Part shown: piece after piece, positions 37,707 through 45,954 of the stretch
Layout: every line of letters starts with the position of its first letter
Numbering within the stretch: the first letter of the stretch is position 1
Assembly (NCBI GenBank): GCA_036373915.1
Contig: DASUUU010000110.1
Coordinates: 1-64,000, forward strand
Direction: 5' to 3'
Source: JASLBX01 sp036373915
Lineage (GTDB): Bacteria > Actinomycetota > Actinomycetes > Jiangellales > Jiangellaceae
Length of the DNA: 64,000 nt
Position numbers and translations under genes: made by a program
The notes under the pieces: model-generated
The model's input: only the letters and a program-made list of their open reading frames with translations
Databases searched by the model: none
What the model was told of the DNA's origin: nothing

Positions 37707-37720
37707 TCTTGAGCTCAAGA
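37707..37720. promoter_or_regulatory. 14-bp palindrome upstream of acnA
   Basis: TCTTGAGCTCAAGA is perfectly self-complementary and lies in the 144-nt gap between the F420-type oxidoreductase gene and acnA, about 100 nt before the acnA start. It could bind a dimeric regulator of acnA. No acnR-like regulator gene is in the window. Confidence 0.4.
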
Positions 37721-37753
37721 TACACGACGTAAAGGTTGTTTGCCTACGTAACC

Positions 37754-38677
37754 CTAGAGATCGGCGGCCACATCAGCAGCGATCAGCTCCAAATGGTCCA
37801 TATCGGTCAGGTCGAGTACCTGAAGGTAGAAGCGCGAGGCGCCGAGCTTGCTGAGCGACCGGAGCCGGTCGACGAGCTCGGCCGGCGTGCCGCCGAAGGC
37901 ATGATCGCGTAACTCGCGGGGGTCGCGCCCGATGGCCTCCGCACGCCTGGCCAGCTCCGCCTCGTCCGAACCCACGCACACCGTTGCAGCGACCGAGTAG
38001 ACCAGATCGTCCGGATCGCGCCCGGCCTCCTCGCACGCGCGACGCACTCTGTCGAACCGCTCGGCAAGCACGGTGTCAGATACCCGGAAGCTGTTGTACT
38101 CGGCGGCGAATCGGGCGGCGGCCGCCGGTGTCCGGCGCGGGCCGGTGCCGCCGACGATGATGGGAACCGGCCGCTGGATCGGCTTGGGCAACGCCGGCGA
38201 GTCGACCAGGGTGAAGTGCGCTCCGGCGTACGAGTACCGCTCACCGAGCGGGGTCGACCACAACCCGGTGATCAGTTCCAGTTGCTCTTCGAGCAGGTCG
38301 AACCGGTTCGGCGGGTACGGGATGCCGTACGCGCGATGCTCCTGCTCGAACCAGCCCGCACCCAGGCCCAGCTCCACTCGCCCGCCGGACATCTGGTCGA
38401 TCTGCGCGACCTGGATCGCGAGTACGCCCGGATGGCGGAACGTCACTGGTGTGACGAGCGTTCCCAGCCGGATCCGGGACGTCTCGCGGGCCAGACCGGC
38501 CAGCGTCGTCCAGGCATCCGTCGGTCCCGGCAGTCCATCGATGTGATCGCCCATGTGCAGGTAGTGGTCCGATCGGAAGAAGCCGTCGAAACCCAGGCGT
38601 TCAGCCGCCTTCGCGACGCGCAGGAGGTCGTCGTACGAGGCCCCTTGCTGAGGTTCGGTGAAGATCCGCAGGTCCAT
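37754..38677 (-). CDS. LLM-class F420-dependent oxidoreductase
   Basis: The 307-residue protein has the luciferase-like TIM-barrel pattern: MDLRIFTEPQQGASYDDLLR, GFFRSDHYLHMG, RLGTLVTPVTFRHPGVLA and GRVELGLGAGWFEQEHRAYGIP. These are characteristic of the actinobacterial F420-dependent subfamily that starts from its own N-terminal signature; the C-terminal GGTPAELVDRLRSL segment is also typical. The substrate is unknown. ATG at 38677 has a GAGGG sequence directly upstream. It is followed by a 144-nt gap and then acnA on the same strand. Confidence 0.9.
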   Translation of the reverse strand: MDLRIFTEPQQGASYDDLLRVAKAAERLGFDGFFRSDHYLHMGDHIDGLPGPTDAWTTLAGLARETSRIRLGTLVTPVTFRHPGVLAIQVAQIDQMSGGRVELGLGAGWFEQEHRAYGIPYPPNRFDLLEEQLELITGLWSTPLGERYSYAGAHFTLVDSPALPKPIQRPVPIIVGGTGPRRTPAAAARFAAEYNSFRVSDTVLAERFDRVRRACEEAGRDPDDLVYSVAATVCVGSDEAELARRAEAIGRDPRELRDHAFGGTPAELVDRLRSLSKLGASRFYLQVLDLTDMDHLELIAADVAADL

Positions 38678-38744
38678 GCCCTCAACCCTGCCATGTCGCT
38701 CGCCGGGTGACCCACTGAGCCGTCCTCGGCGCCGGACAAGAAGA

Positions 38745-40007
38745 TCATTTCGGGCCGAGAAGGGCCACGCACTCGACGTGATGGGTCATCGGGAACATGT
38801 CGAAAGCCCGCAAGTCACGCAGCACGTAGCCGAGCGCGGCAAAGGTGGCGACATCGCGGGCCAGCGCGGCCGGATCACATGCCACGTACGCGACCGCACG
38901 TGACCCGAGCCCTGCGACCTGCCGTACCACCTTCTCGCCGGCACCGGATCGTGGCGGATCCAGCACCACGACGTCCACGAGTTCGCGCGGAATCCAGGTG
39001 TCCACGCTTCCCTGGACCAGCCGCACCCACGGCATGTCGTGCAGGTTCCTGCGAGCGTCGGCGACGGCCCGCCGGTCCGATTCGACCGCGATGACCGAAC
39101 CCTGCGGGCCGACCCGCGAGGCTATCGCTCCGGCGAACAGTCCCACTCCGGCGTACAGGTCGAGCGCCCGCTCGGCAGGCTCCGGGCGGACCGCCGCCAT
39201 GACCGCGTCCACGAGGGTGCCGGCCGCTCCGGGGTGGACCTGCCAGAACCCACCACCGCTCACCCGCCACGCCCGCCCTGCAACCTGCTCGGTCACATAC
39301 GTGCGGCCCCTCATCCGGGCGCCGTCGACGATCACCGATGATTCCTCCGGCAGCTGCGGTATGCGCAGGGCGCCGCTGTCGGCCGCAGACCGGATCACGA
39401 CGGCCCGTTCACCTGTCGACGACGCGATGGCCTCGACCGACGCGGCTCCCGGCCAGAGCCGGCCGGGCACGTCGAGCTCACGGATGCGCGGGTGGGCGAT
39501 CAGGCAGTCGTCGATCGGCTCGATGTCGTGGGACCGGTGCCGGCGCAGGCCGGCTCGCCCGTCCCCCGCCACGGCGAAGTTCACCCGCGTTCGCCACCCG
39601 AGGCCGTCAGCCGGCGCACCGGGGACCGGCTCCACGTGCACCGTCGTGTCCACCCCTGCCAGCCGCCGCAACTGCTCGGCCACGACCGCGGCCTTGAGGT
39701 CGCGTTGCGCCGCGACCGACACATGCTGCCAATCGCACCCGCCGCATCGTCCCGGGCCGGCGAACGGGCACGGTGCCGTCACCCGGTCAGGCGATGGCTC
39801 GAGGACTTCGACCGCGTCCGCACGCCCGTATCGGGAGCGAAGCTCGGTCAGCCGGGCGCGAACCCGCTCACCCGGCAGCGCGTGCCGGACGAACACCACC
39901 CGCCCGTCGTGCCTTGCGACGCACACTCCCCCATGCGCGACCGGTCCGACGACCAACTCGACAAGATCGCCGGTCGACGGCAGGGACTCACCGGTCAGGC
40001 TTCTCAC
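38745..40007 (-). CDS. TrmA/RlmD-type RNA (uracil-5-)methyltransferase
   Basis: The 420-residue protein has an N-terminal TRAM domain (LVELVVGPVAHGGVCVARHDG), iron-sulfur cysteines in CPFAGPGRCGGCDW and DDCLIAHP, the SAM-binding motif LDLYAGVGLFAGAIA, and the catalytic cysteine in YVACDPAALARD. It methylates C5 of a uridine in tRNA or rRNA; which one cannot be decided here. The start GTG at 40007 lies inside the end of the upstream permease gene (20-bp overlap). From memory it is the counterpart of Rv2689c, with the same neighbours. Confidence 0.93.
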   Translation of the reverse strand: MRSLTGESLPSTGDLVELVVGPVAHGGVCVARHDGRVVFVRHALPGERVRARLTELRSRYGRADAVEVLEPSPDRVTAPCPFAGPGRCGGCDWQHVSVAAQRDLKAAVVAEQLRRLAGVDTTVHVEPVPGAPADGLGWRTRVNFAVAGDGRAGLRRHRSHDIEPIDDCLIAHPRIRELDVPGRLWPGAASVEAIASSTGERAVVIRSAADSGALRIPQLPEESSVIVDGARMRGRTYVTEQVAGRAWRVSGGGFWQVHPGAAGTLVDAVMAAVRPEPAERALDLYAGVGLFAGAIASRVGPQGSVIAVESDRRAVADARRNLHDMPWVRLVQGSVDTWIPRELVDVVVLDPPRSGAGEKVVRQVAGLGSRAVAYVACDPAALARDVATFAALGYVLRDLRAFDMFPMTHHVECVALLGPK

Positions 40008-41934
40008 CCGCCCGGGTCGAGTGCAACTGCCACGGCACCATGGTGACCATCACACCAGGGGTGAACATCAGTCGCGTCCGCAACCGCAACGCGCTCTTGT
40101 TGTGCAGCACCTGCTCCCACCAGCGGCCGAGCACGTACTCCGGGATGTACACGACCACGAGGTCGCGCGGGCTCTCGCGGCGGATCCCGTTGACGTAGTC
40201 CAGAACCGGCCCATTGATCTCCCGGTACGGTGAGTCCAGCACCTTCAACGGCACAGGGATCCCCCGCCTGTCCCACTCGTCGGTGAGCGCGCGTGTCTCG
40301 GCCACGTCGATGTTGACCGTGACCGCCTCGAGCAGGTCCGGCTGGCTGCTGCGCGCATACGCCAGGGCCCGCATCGTCGGCTTGTGCAGCCGCGACACCA
40401 GGACGATCGCGTGGACTCGGGACGGCAGCAACGTGTCGCCGGACCTGTCGCCCACGGCCAGCTCGGTCTCGACTCTCACATAGTGTGCGCGGATCCCGCG
40501 CATGACGAGGTACAGCGCGACGATCGCAGCGGGGACGACCCACACCCCGCCGGTGAACCCGCTCACCACGACCACGAGAGCAGCGACGCCGGTCAGGACT
40601 GCGGCCACCCCGCTGAGAACTCGCGCGCGTACGGCGGCGGTCTTCTCGGTCGCGCGGAGCGGACCGCTCAGGTGCCGATTCCAGTGCCGGACCATTCCAG
40701 CCTGGCCGAGGCAGATGCCGAGCAAGACACTCGCGACGTACGGCGGGACCAGGCGCGTCACTGACACGTCGAAGGCGATGACCGCCACGACAGCGGCGGC
40801 GGCGATCACCATGACGGCGCTGGTGAAGGCATGCCGGTCACCGCGGTGATGCAGCTGTCGAGGCAGATGCCGCTGCCGCGCCATGATCGACCCGAGCATG
40901 GGGAACGTCTCGAAAGCGGTGAGCGCCGCCACCAGCAGCACCAGCACCGTGGCCAGCTGGACCAGGAAGAACCCGAATGTGCCGTCCTCGAACACCGCGG
41001 CGGCAAGCTGGGCGAGCACCGTGCGCTGCGGTTCGCCCTCGCAGTCGAAACCGACCAGGTCGCACGCATCGGCCGTATACCGCACGTCCGCGATCACAGC
41101 CAGCGCGGTGACGCCCACGAACAGCACCACGACGACCACACCGGTGATCAGCAGCGTGGTGGCGGCGTTCTGCCGCTTTGGCTTGCGAAACGCAGGCGCC
41201 GCTCCCACGATCGTCCCGAGCCCGGCAACGGCCACTCCGCCGATGGCCGCGGCACGCAAGGCAAGAAGCACCAGTGCCAGGCCGCCCACCTCACCAAGCT
41301 CGGCCGCGACCTCGAACTCGGCGCTCTCGGCGACCGGCGTGTCCCCCGTGGCTGCGCCCGCCAACCCCCAGGCCAGCATGGCCACGATGCTGATAACAAA
41401 GAGGTAGGTCGGCGCGGCGAACACAACTCCGCCGGCTCGCAGGCCCCGAAGGTTCAGGACCGCCAGCACCACGACCGTCCCGATCGCGATCGGGAGCATG
41501 GACCCGTCCAGCGCGGGAAAGGCGGAGATCAGGTTGTCCACCGCCGCCGCCACCGCGACCGCGATGGTGAGCACGAGCGCGGTGAGCATCACCGCGCCGG
41601 TCGCCAGGGCGGCGTGCTCACCGAGGTTGCGCACCGCGACCTCGTAGTCGCCGCCACCGTTGGGGTACGCCCGCACCAGCCTGCGGTACGACACGACGAC
41701 GACGAACATGAGGACGACCACGCCGGCGGCCACCCACGGGGTCAGGTAGAGGAGGCTCAGCCCGCCGAGGGTCAGGACGACGAGCATTTCCTGTGTGGCG
41801 TAGGCGACGGACGAGACGGTGTCGCTGGAGTACACCGGGAGCGCGACGCGTTTGGGCAGGCGAGGCTGCACCCGGTCGTACGCCCACCTGCGCCCGACCA
41901 GCAACCGTTTCGAGATATCGCCCACGCTAGGCAC
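39988..41934 (-). CDS. APC-superfamily permease, KimA-like, probable K+ uptake
   Basis: The 648-residue protein has about twelve transmembrane helices. The N-terminus has the motif LPVYSSDTVSSVAYATQEML typical of KUP/KimA-like members, followed by YPNGGGDYEVAVRNLGEHAALATGA-type wording around the first loop. Residues from about 480 form a cytosolic domain with alternating strands (HAIVLVSRLHKPTMRALAYA, LVVVYIPEYVLGRWWEQVLH). The divergent neighbours are two TrkA-type potassium-channel regulators, which supports a potassium role. The start is GTG at 41934, with TACCAT 8 nt upstream on the same strand. Confidence 0.88.
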   Translation of the reverse strand: MPSVGDISKRLLVGRRWAYDRVQPRLPKRVALPVYSSDTVSSVAYATQEMLVVLTLGGLSLLYLTPWVAAGVVVLMFVVVVSYRRLVRAYPNGGGDYEVAVRNLGEHAALATGAVMLTALVLTIAVAVAAAVDNLISAFPALDGSMLPIAIGTVVVLAVLNLRGLRAGGVVFAAPTYLFVISIVAMLAWGLAGAATGDTPVAESAEFEVAAELGEVGGLALVLLALRAAAIGGVAVAGLGTIVGAAPAFRKPKRQNAATTLLITGVVVVVLFVGVTALAVIADVRYTADACDLVGFDCEGEPQRTVLAQLAAAVFEDGTFGFFLVQLATVLVLLVAALTAFETFPMLGSIMARQRHLPRQLHHRGDRHAFTSAVMVIAAAAVVAVIAFDVSVTRLVPPYVASVLLGICLGQAGMVRHWNRHLSGPLRATEKTAAVRARVLSGVAAVLTGVAALVVVVSGFTGGVWVVPAAIVALYLVMRGIRAHYVRVETELAVGDRSGDTLLPSRVHAIVLVSRLHKPTMRALAYARSSQPDLLEAVTVNIDVAETRALTDEWDRRGIPVPLKVLDSPYREINGPVLDYVNGIRRESPRDLVVVYIPEYVLGRWWEQVLHNKSALRLRTRLMFTPGVMVTMVPWQLHSTRAGEKPDR

Positions 41935-41942
41935 GGTGCAGC

Positions 41943-41948
41943 ATGGTA
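41943..41948 (-). promoter_or_regulatory. Putative -10 box for the permease gene
   Basis: On the minus strand TACCAT ends 8 nt before the GTG at 41934, and there is no ribosome binding site, consistent with a leaderless or nearly leaderless mRNA. Confidence 0.3.
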
Positions 41949-42027
41949 GGCGTACTGGTACGGGCTATGAAGGGCGACCGGCCGTGTACGGTCAACTCAA
42001 TCATGAGCCGTGCGTGAAAGGACCGCT

Positions 42028-42693
42028 GTGTACGTCGTCATCATGGGGTGTGGCCGGGTGGGTTCGACCCTGGCCCAGATCCTGGAGTCTCGCGGCCATA
42101 CCGTGGCGATCATCGACCAGGATCCGGACGCCTTCCGGCGGCTGCCGCCCGGTTTCGAGGGCCGGACCGTGGCCGGAATCGGGTTCGACCGTGAGGTCCT
42201 GCTCGAGGCTGGGATCGAGCAGGCCGACGCGTTCGCGGCCGTCAGCAGCGGCGACAACTCCAACATCATCTCCGCGCGGCTGGCTCGGGAGACCTACGGG
42301 ATCAACACCGTGGTCGCGCGCATCTACGACCCCGGCCGCGCGGAGGTCTACCAGCGGCTCGGCATCCCGACAGTGGCTACGGTGCGCTGGACCGCCGACC
42401 AGGTGATCCGCCGCCTGTTGCCAGAGGGCTCCGAGACCGAGTGGGTGGACCCGTCGGGCACGATCCGCCTCGCCGAGGTTCACGCCGCGAAGACCTGGGT
42501 CGGGCATCCGGTCTCAGCACTCGAGGAGGCGTCCGGTACCCGCGTCGCGTTTCTCACCCGCTACGGGGACGGATTGCTGCCCCAGCCCGACACCATCATC
42601 CAAGAGGGAGACCTCGTGCACGTTGCCATGCGCGTCGAGGACGCGCCACACGTCGCAGAGGTCTTCGAAACAGAGCCGGAGGTGGAGCCCTGA
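42028..42693 (+). CDS. trkA: TrkA-type K+ uptake regulatory protein (CeoB-like)
   Basis: The 221-residue cytosolic protein has an RCK-N Rossmann domain (VIMGCGRVGSTLAQILESRGH, then VVARIYDPGRAEVYQRLGIPTV) and an RCK-C domain with HPVSALEEASGTRVAFL. NAD(H) binding to the GCGRVGS loop gates potassium uptake. GTG at 42028 is chosen because GAAAGGA lies 5 nt upstream. It overlaps the second TrkA gene by one base. The pair matches ceoB-ceoC of mycobacteria. Confidence 0.94.
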   Translation: MYVVIMGCGRVGSTLAQILESRGHTVAIIDQDPDAFRRLPPGFEGRTVAGIGFDREVLLEAGIEQADAFAAVSSGDNSNIISARLARETYGINTVVARIYDPGRAEVYQRLGIPTVATVRWTADQVIRRLLPEGSETEWVDPSGTIRLAEVHAAKTWVGHPVSALEEASGTRVAFLTRYGDGLLPQPDTIIQEGDLVHVAMRVEDAPHVAEVFETEPEVEP

Positions 42694-43370
42694 TGCGCGT
42701 TGCAATAGCCGGGGCCGGCAATGTCGGCCGATCGATCGCGGCCGAGTTGATTCACAACGGTCACGAAGTGCTGCTCATCGACAAGGCACCGCGCGCGATC
42801 AAGCCGGAGTCCGTACCCGAGGCCGAATGGCTGCTCGCGGACGCCTGCGAACTGTCGATGTTGGCCGAAGCGCAGCTGGAACGCTGCAAGGTCACCATTG
42901 CGGCCACTGGGGACGACAAGGCCAACCTCGTGGTGTCGCTGCTCTCCAAGACCGAGTTCGGCGTGCCGCGGGTGGTGGCGCGGGTCAACCACCCCAAGAA
43001 CGAGTGGTTGTTCAACGAGGCGTGGGGCGTCGATGTGTCGGTGTCCACGCCGCGCATCATGAGCGCGCTCGTCGAAGAGGCGGTCAGCGTCGGTGACCTG
43101 GTGCGGTTGTTCACCTTCCGGCAGGGCGAGGCGAACCTGGTAGAGCTCACGCTGCCGGAGGACTCGCCGATCGTCGGCACCGCCATCGCGGACATCGCGT
43201 GGCCGGTCGACACCACGCTGGTGTCGGTGATCAGGGGCAAACACGTGCACGCTCCGCTGCCCGACCTGCCGCTGGAGGCAGCGGACGAGCTCATCTTCGT
43301 CACCACCGCCGAGCACGAGGGCCCGCTCGAGGCACTCTTGTCGCCACACGCCCACCCGGCAGCGGGCTAA
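42693..43370 (+). CDS. TrkA-type K+ uptake regulatory protein (CeoC-like)
   Basis: The 225-residue protein is a second RCK-N/RCK-C protein. It starts MRVAIAGAGNVGRSIAAELIHNGH, with VVARVNHPKNEWLFNEAWGVDVSVS ending the Rossmann half and PIVGTAIADIAWPVDTTLVSVI in the C-terminal half. It is probably the hetero-oligomer partner of the preceding TrkA protein. Translation is coupled by TGATG. A 193-bp repeat element follows after 39 nt. Confidence 0.94.
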   Translation: MRVAIAGAGNVGRSIAAELIHNGHEVLLIDKAPRAIKPESVPEAEWLLADACELSMLAEAQLERCKVTIAATGDDKANLVVSLLSKTEFGVPRVVARVNHPKNEWLFNEAWGVDVSVSTPRIMSALVEEAVSVGDLVRLFTFRQGEANLVELTLPEDSPIVGTAIADIAWPVDTTLVSVIRGKHVHAPLPDLPLEAADELIFVTTAEHEGPLEALLSPHAHPAAG

Positions 43371-43409
43371 GGCCGGCCGGCCCGGACGCCAGGCGCCCAG
43401 CCCAGTCGG

Positions 43410-43602
43410 TGACGATCAGGTGCTGGACCAACCTTCTGACCTGGGCCTTCACCTGATTTCCTCACCTGATCGTTCAGTGTCCGCATGCTGAGAACCGATC
43501 AGGTGACCAACCGGTCGAGTGGCCTGCGTACGTCCCGTCCCCTTCTCCCCTGATCGACATGCGGGCACCGATCAGGTGACAAAACGGAGATCAGGTGAGA
43601 AA
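43410..43602 (+). repeat. 193-bp intergenic repeat element, copy 1
   Basis: The element contains GATCAGGTG at 43414, 43497, 43570 and 43589, and the inverse CACCTGATC at 43463, with near matches at 43450 (CACCTGATT) and 43547 (CCCCTGATC). Inverse and direct motifs form two hairpins, 43462-43506 (11-bp stem) and 43548-43577 (8-bp perfect stem). A diverged copy with the same length and nearly the same motif spacing is at 55761-55953. Shared non-motif words include CTGACCTGGG and GCTGAGA at the same offsets. This copy is between convergent genes and has no reading frame of note. It fills most of the 272-nt gap after the second TrkA gene. Confidence 0.85.
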
Positions 43603-43642
43603 GCCGCTCGGGGAACCGGGCGGTCCGATCCACAAGGGTGGC

Positions 43643-44356
43643 TCAGGAGTCGGCGTCGGCTTCCGCACTCTGCGCAGCGGCCTTCTCCCGCTCCTGGTGT
43701 GCCTGGTAGGCCGGGCGGATGATGATCCATGACAAGTAGGCCACCAACAGGAACAGCGGCCAGCTCATCGCGAGCCGGGCGCCGGCCAGCCAGCCGAGCC
43801 GATCCTCGCCTGCCAGGTACAGAGGGACCTGAACAGACAGCCGCAGCGCGAACATCACGACCCACAACGCGCTGGCCTTCATGAATGCCCGGAAAAGGAC
43901 GGGATCGCGCCGCCACGACGTGCCCTGCCCGGTCACCAGCCCGACGATCACGCCGAGCAGCGGCCAGCGGATGATGATCGAGATCAGGTAGGCCAGCCCG
44001 TACCCGATATTCACCGCGAACCCGGTGAGAAAGATGTCCTGCGCGCGCCCCGTGCGGTATGCGAGGAACGCCGCGATGCCGAGCCCGAAGAAGCCGGCGA
44101 TGACGTTCTGCAGGGGTTCGCGGCGGGCCAGCCGGATGACCGCAAGCAGCGCACCGGACCCGAGGGCGGCCCAGATCGCAACCGAGAGGTCATGGCCGGT
44201 CAGGAAGTAGACCACGGTGAACAGCGCCAGCGGAAGCCCGGCGTCCAGCAGCGCCCCCGGGCCGAGCGCCGTCCTGGCGCGGAACTGCTCGCTGTTCGCG
44301 ATGGCCTGCGCAAACCCGTTGGCTCGCGGCTGCCGAGCCGACTCCTCGGCCGTCAT
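43643..44356 (-). CDS. DUF3159 family membrane protein
   Basis: The 237-residue protein has five to six predicted membrane helices and the DUF3159 wording: LGPGALLDAGLPLALFTVVYFLTGH, GFFGLGIAAFLAYRTGRAQDIFLTG and RPAYQAHQEREKAA at the C-terminus. Its function is unknown. It lies downstream of, and overlaps by 4 bp, a small OB-fold protein gene. This pair corresponds to Rv2693c-Rv2694c and is always near the trkA genes in actinobacteria. Confidence 0.92.
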   Translation of the reverse strand: MTAEESARQPRANGFAQAIANSEQFRARTALGPGALLDAGLPLALFTVVYFLTGHDLSVAIWAALGSGALLAVIRLARREPLQNVIAGFFGLGIAAFLAYRTGRAQDIFLTGFAVNIGYGLAYLISIIIRWPLLGVIVGLVTGQGTSWRRDPVLFRAFMKASALWVVMFALRLSVQVPLYLAGEDRLGWLAGARLAMSWPLFLLVAYLSWIIIRPAYQAHQEREKAAAQSAEADADS

Positions 44357-44736
44357 GCCGCACCGGCCGGCAGCAGTTGGTACCGGGGGTTGTACATCAC
44401 TCGGCGCCCTTCCACTGTGCTGATCCGACCGGTGGCGATCAGTTTACGGCCGCAGTCGATGCCGCCGATCCGACGGCGGCCGAGCCAGATCAGGGTGAGC
44501 ACGTCGGTGCCGTCGAACAATTCGGCCTCCAGCGCCGGCAGTCCGGCCCTGGGCTGCAGGGTGACGGTCTGGAGGGTTCCCCGGATCGACGCGACCTGCC
44601 GGTCACCGACGTCGGCGAGGCATTTGCAGCCGGACTCCTCGGCTTCTGCGCGCAGTCGTTCGGCATCGCGGTCGAACTCAGACTCGGACGCCCATTTCGT
44701 GACGGCCTCCCAGAGGCCGTGTCGACGTTCACCCAT
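44353..44736 (-). CDS. OB-fold nucleic-acid-binding-type protein
   Basis: The 127-residue protein has an N-terminal helix (SEFDRDAERLRAEAEESG) and a five-stranded OB-fold (RQVASIRGTLQTVTLQP, ALEAELFDGTDVLTLIWLGRRRI, CGRKLIATGRISTVEGRRVMYNPRYQLL read as successive strands). It resembles the RecG/AspRS-type anticodon-binding OB-fold family and Rv2694c of M. tuberculosis. ATG at 44736 is chosen since MGERRHGLW-type starts are usual and a TACCCT box lies 8 nt before it. It overlaps DUF3159 by 4 bp. Confidence 0.88.
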   Translation of the reverse strand: MGERRHGLWEAVTKWASESEFDRDAERLRAEAEESGCKCLADVGDRQVASIRGTLQTVTLQPRAGLPALEAELFDGTDVLTLIWLGRRRIGGIDCGRKLIATGRISTVEGRRVMYNPRYQLLPAGAA

Positions 44737-44744
44737 CACAGACG

Positions 44745-44750
44745 AGGGTA
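44745..44750 (-). promoter_or_regulatory. Putative -10 box for the OB-fold gene
   Basis: On the minus strand TACCCT ends 8 nt before the ATG at 44736 and no ribosome binding site is seen. Confidence 0.35.
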
Positions 44751-44786
44751 GCGCGGCCGAGTCGGGCCACCACACTTACCGCTCGA

Positions 44787-45437
44787 TCATGCTTGCTGCT
44801 CGGGCTGCTGCGGCGGCCGCAGCGCAATGAGATCGCCAGGCGCCATCGGATTGTCGCCCCGCACGACGACGGTGTCGCGCACGACCTGTACCAGCCGGCC
44901 GAACGCCTCCGGGCTGCTGGTCGCGGCACCGAGAAACGTCGCGCGGAGCATCCACCGCGGTCCGTCGATGCCCACGCTTCGGGACGGTTGGACGGCCTTC
45001 TTGCCGTCGGGCGTGGTCACGGGCAGCACGATCCGGACCTCCGTACCGAACGGACCTGCGGCCTCCTCCACCGTGCCACCCCTGCGTTGAGCGTCGGCGG
45101 CGATCTGAAGTCGGGTCTGATCCCACAACCCCGAACTGCGTGGCGCCGCGACGGGGATCATCTGCACCGCACCGTCGTCGAGCACCACCATGACGCTCGC
45201 CGGCCGGCCGGACTTCTCATCGACCTGTAGCTGCAACTTCATGCCCTCGACCCGCGGCACCAGCAGCGCGCCCAGGTCGATGCGGTCGGCGCGGGCTCGC
45301 TCGACATCTACCTCGGCCGAGTCGTACGGACCGCTCGTGCGGGGAGTCTTGCCGGCCGAGCTCTCGTCCGGGTCGGGGGTCGGCTGGGCCGGCTCGGCCC
45401 CTTCTTCATCGCGCGGCCGGCGGCGGAAGATACTCAT
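44787..45437 (-). CDS. DUF3710 family protein
   Basis: The 216-residue protein has an acidic, disordered N-terminus and a DUF3710 core. Recognised segments are DRIDLGALLVPRVEGMKLQLQVDE, SVMVVLDDGAVQMIPVAAPRS, LWDQTRLQIAADAQRRGGTVEE and the terminal VVRGDNPMAPGDLIALRPP. The function is unknown. Its start overlaps the dut stop by 4 bp on the minus strand, and the dut-DUF3710 pair is conserved across actinobacteria (Rv2697c-Rv2696c). Confidence 0.93.
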   Translation of the reverse strand: MSIFRRRPRDEEGAEPAQPTPDPDESSAGKTPRTSGPYDSAEVDVERARADRIDLGALLVPRVEGMKLQLQVDEKSGRPASVMVVLDDGAVQMIPVAAPRSSGLWDQTRLQIAADAQRRGGTVEEAAGPFGTEVRIVLPVTTPDGKKAVQPSRSVGIDGPRWMLRATFLGAATSSPEAFGRLVQVVRDTVVVRGDNPMAPGDLIALRPPQQPEQQA

Positions 45438-45910
45438 CGCTGGATACGCCCTTCGGCCGGCCGGCCGGCTGTTCCGGTCGATCCATATCCGTTGGCCCCT
45501 CTGGCCGAGCCGGGCAGCCGTTCCACCTCGTGGAACCGGGCCCGCTCCACCCGCTGCACCACGAGCTGGGCGATGCGGTCGCCACGTTTGAAGACGGCCG
45601 GTTCGCGCAGGTCGTGATTTACCAGCAGCACCTTTATCTCACCTCGATAGCCGGCATCGACCGTGCCGGGAGTGTTAACGATGCTAACGCCCAGTCGATG
45701 GGCAAGCCCCGACCGCGGATGCACAAAGGCGGCGAAACCGTCCGGTAACGCCACGGCGATCCCCGTCCCCACCAGGGCGCGTTCACCCGGAGCGATCGTC
45801 ACGTCGCTTGTGGTGACCAGGTCGGCACCCGCGTCTCCCGGGTGCGCGTAGGAGGGGACGGGCACATCCGGGTCGAGCCGGGTGACTAGGACGTCGACTG
45901 CTTCAGTCAC
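45434..45910 (-). CDS. dut: dUTP diphosphatase
   Basis: Dut hydrolyses dUTP to dUMP and keeps uracil out of DNA. The 158-residue trimeric-type enzyme has the five motifs: PGDAGADL, PRSGLAHRLG, NTPGTVDAGYRGEIKVLLVN with the catalytic Asp, GDRIAQLVVQ, and the mobile C-terminal motif GANGYGSTG in which the usual Phe is Tyr. GTG at 45910 is used; TATGGT lies 8 nt upstream. It is divergent from the DUF3093 gene, with only 44 nt between the two starts. Confidence 0.96.
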   Translation of the reverse strand: MTEAVDVLVTRLDPDVPVPSYAHPGDAGADLVTTSDVTIAPGERALVGTGIAVALPDGFAAFVHPRSGLAHRLGVSIVNTPGTVDAGYRGEIKVLLVNHDLREPAVFKRGDRIAQLVVQRVERARFHEVERLPGSARGANGYGSTGTAGRPAEGRIQR

Positions 45911-45918
45911 AGCCCGAG

Positions 45919-45924
45919 ACCATA
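45919..45924 (-). promoter_or_regulatory. Putative -10 box for dut
   Basis: On the minus strand TATGGT ends 8 nt before the GTG start of dut; no ribosome binding site is visible. Confidence 0.3.
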
Positions 45925-45954
45925 CCTGCGACCCGCATGTGGGAACCTGCGTAG

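Noticed and set aside
41935..42027. A c-di-AMP (ydaO-type) riboswitch before the potassium genes
   Set aside because: The gap between the divergent starts is only 93 nt, shorter than that riboswitch class, and no conserved core was seen.
43410..43602. CRISPR array reading of the repeated 9-mers
   Set aside because: The motif is too short, occurs in both orientations with unequal spacing, and the spacing is conserved in a second copy, so the intervals are not spacers. No cas genes are near.
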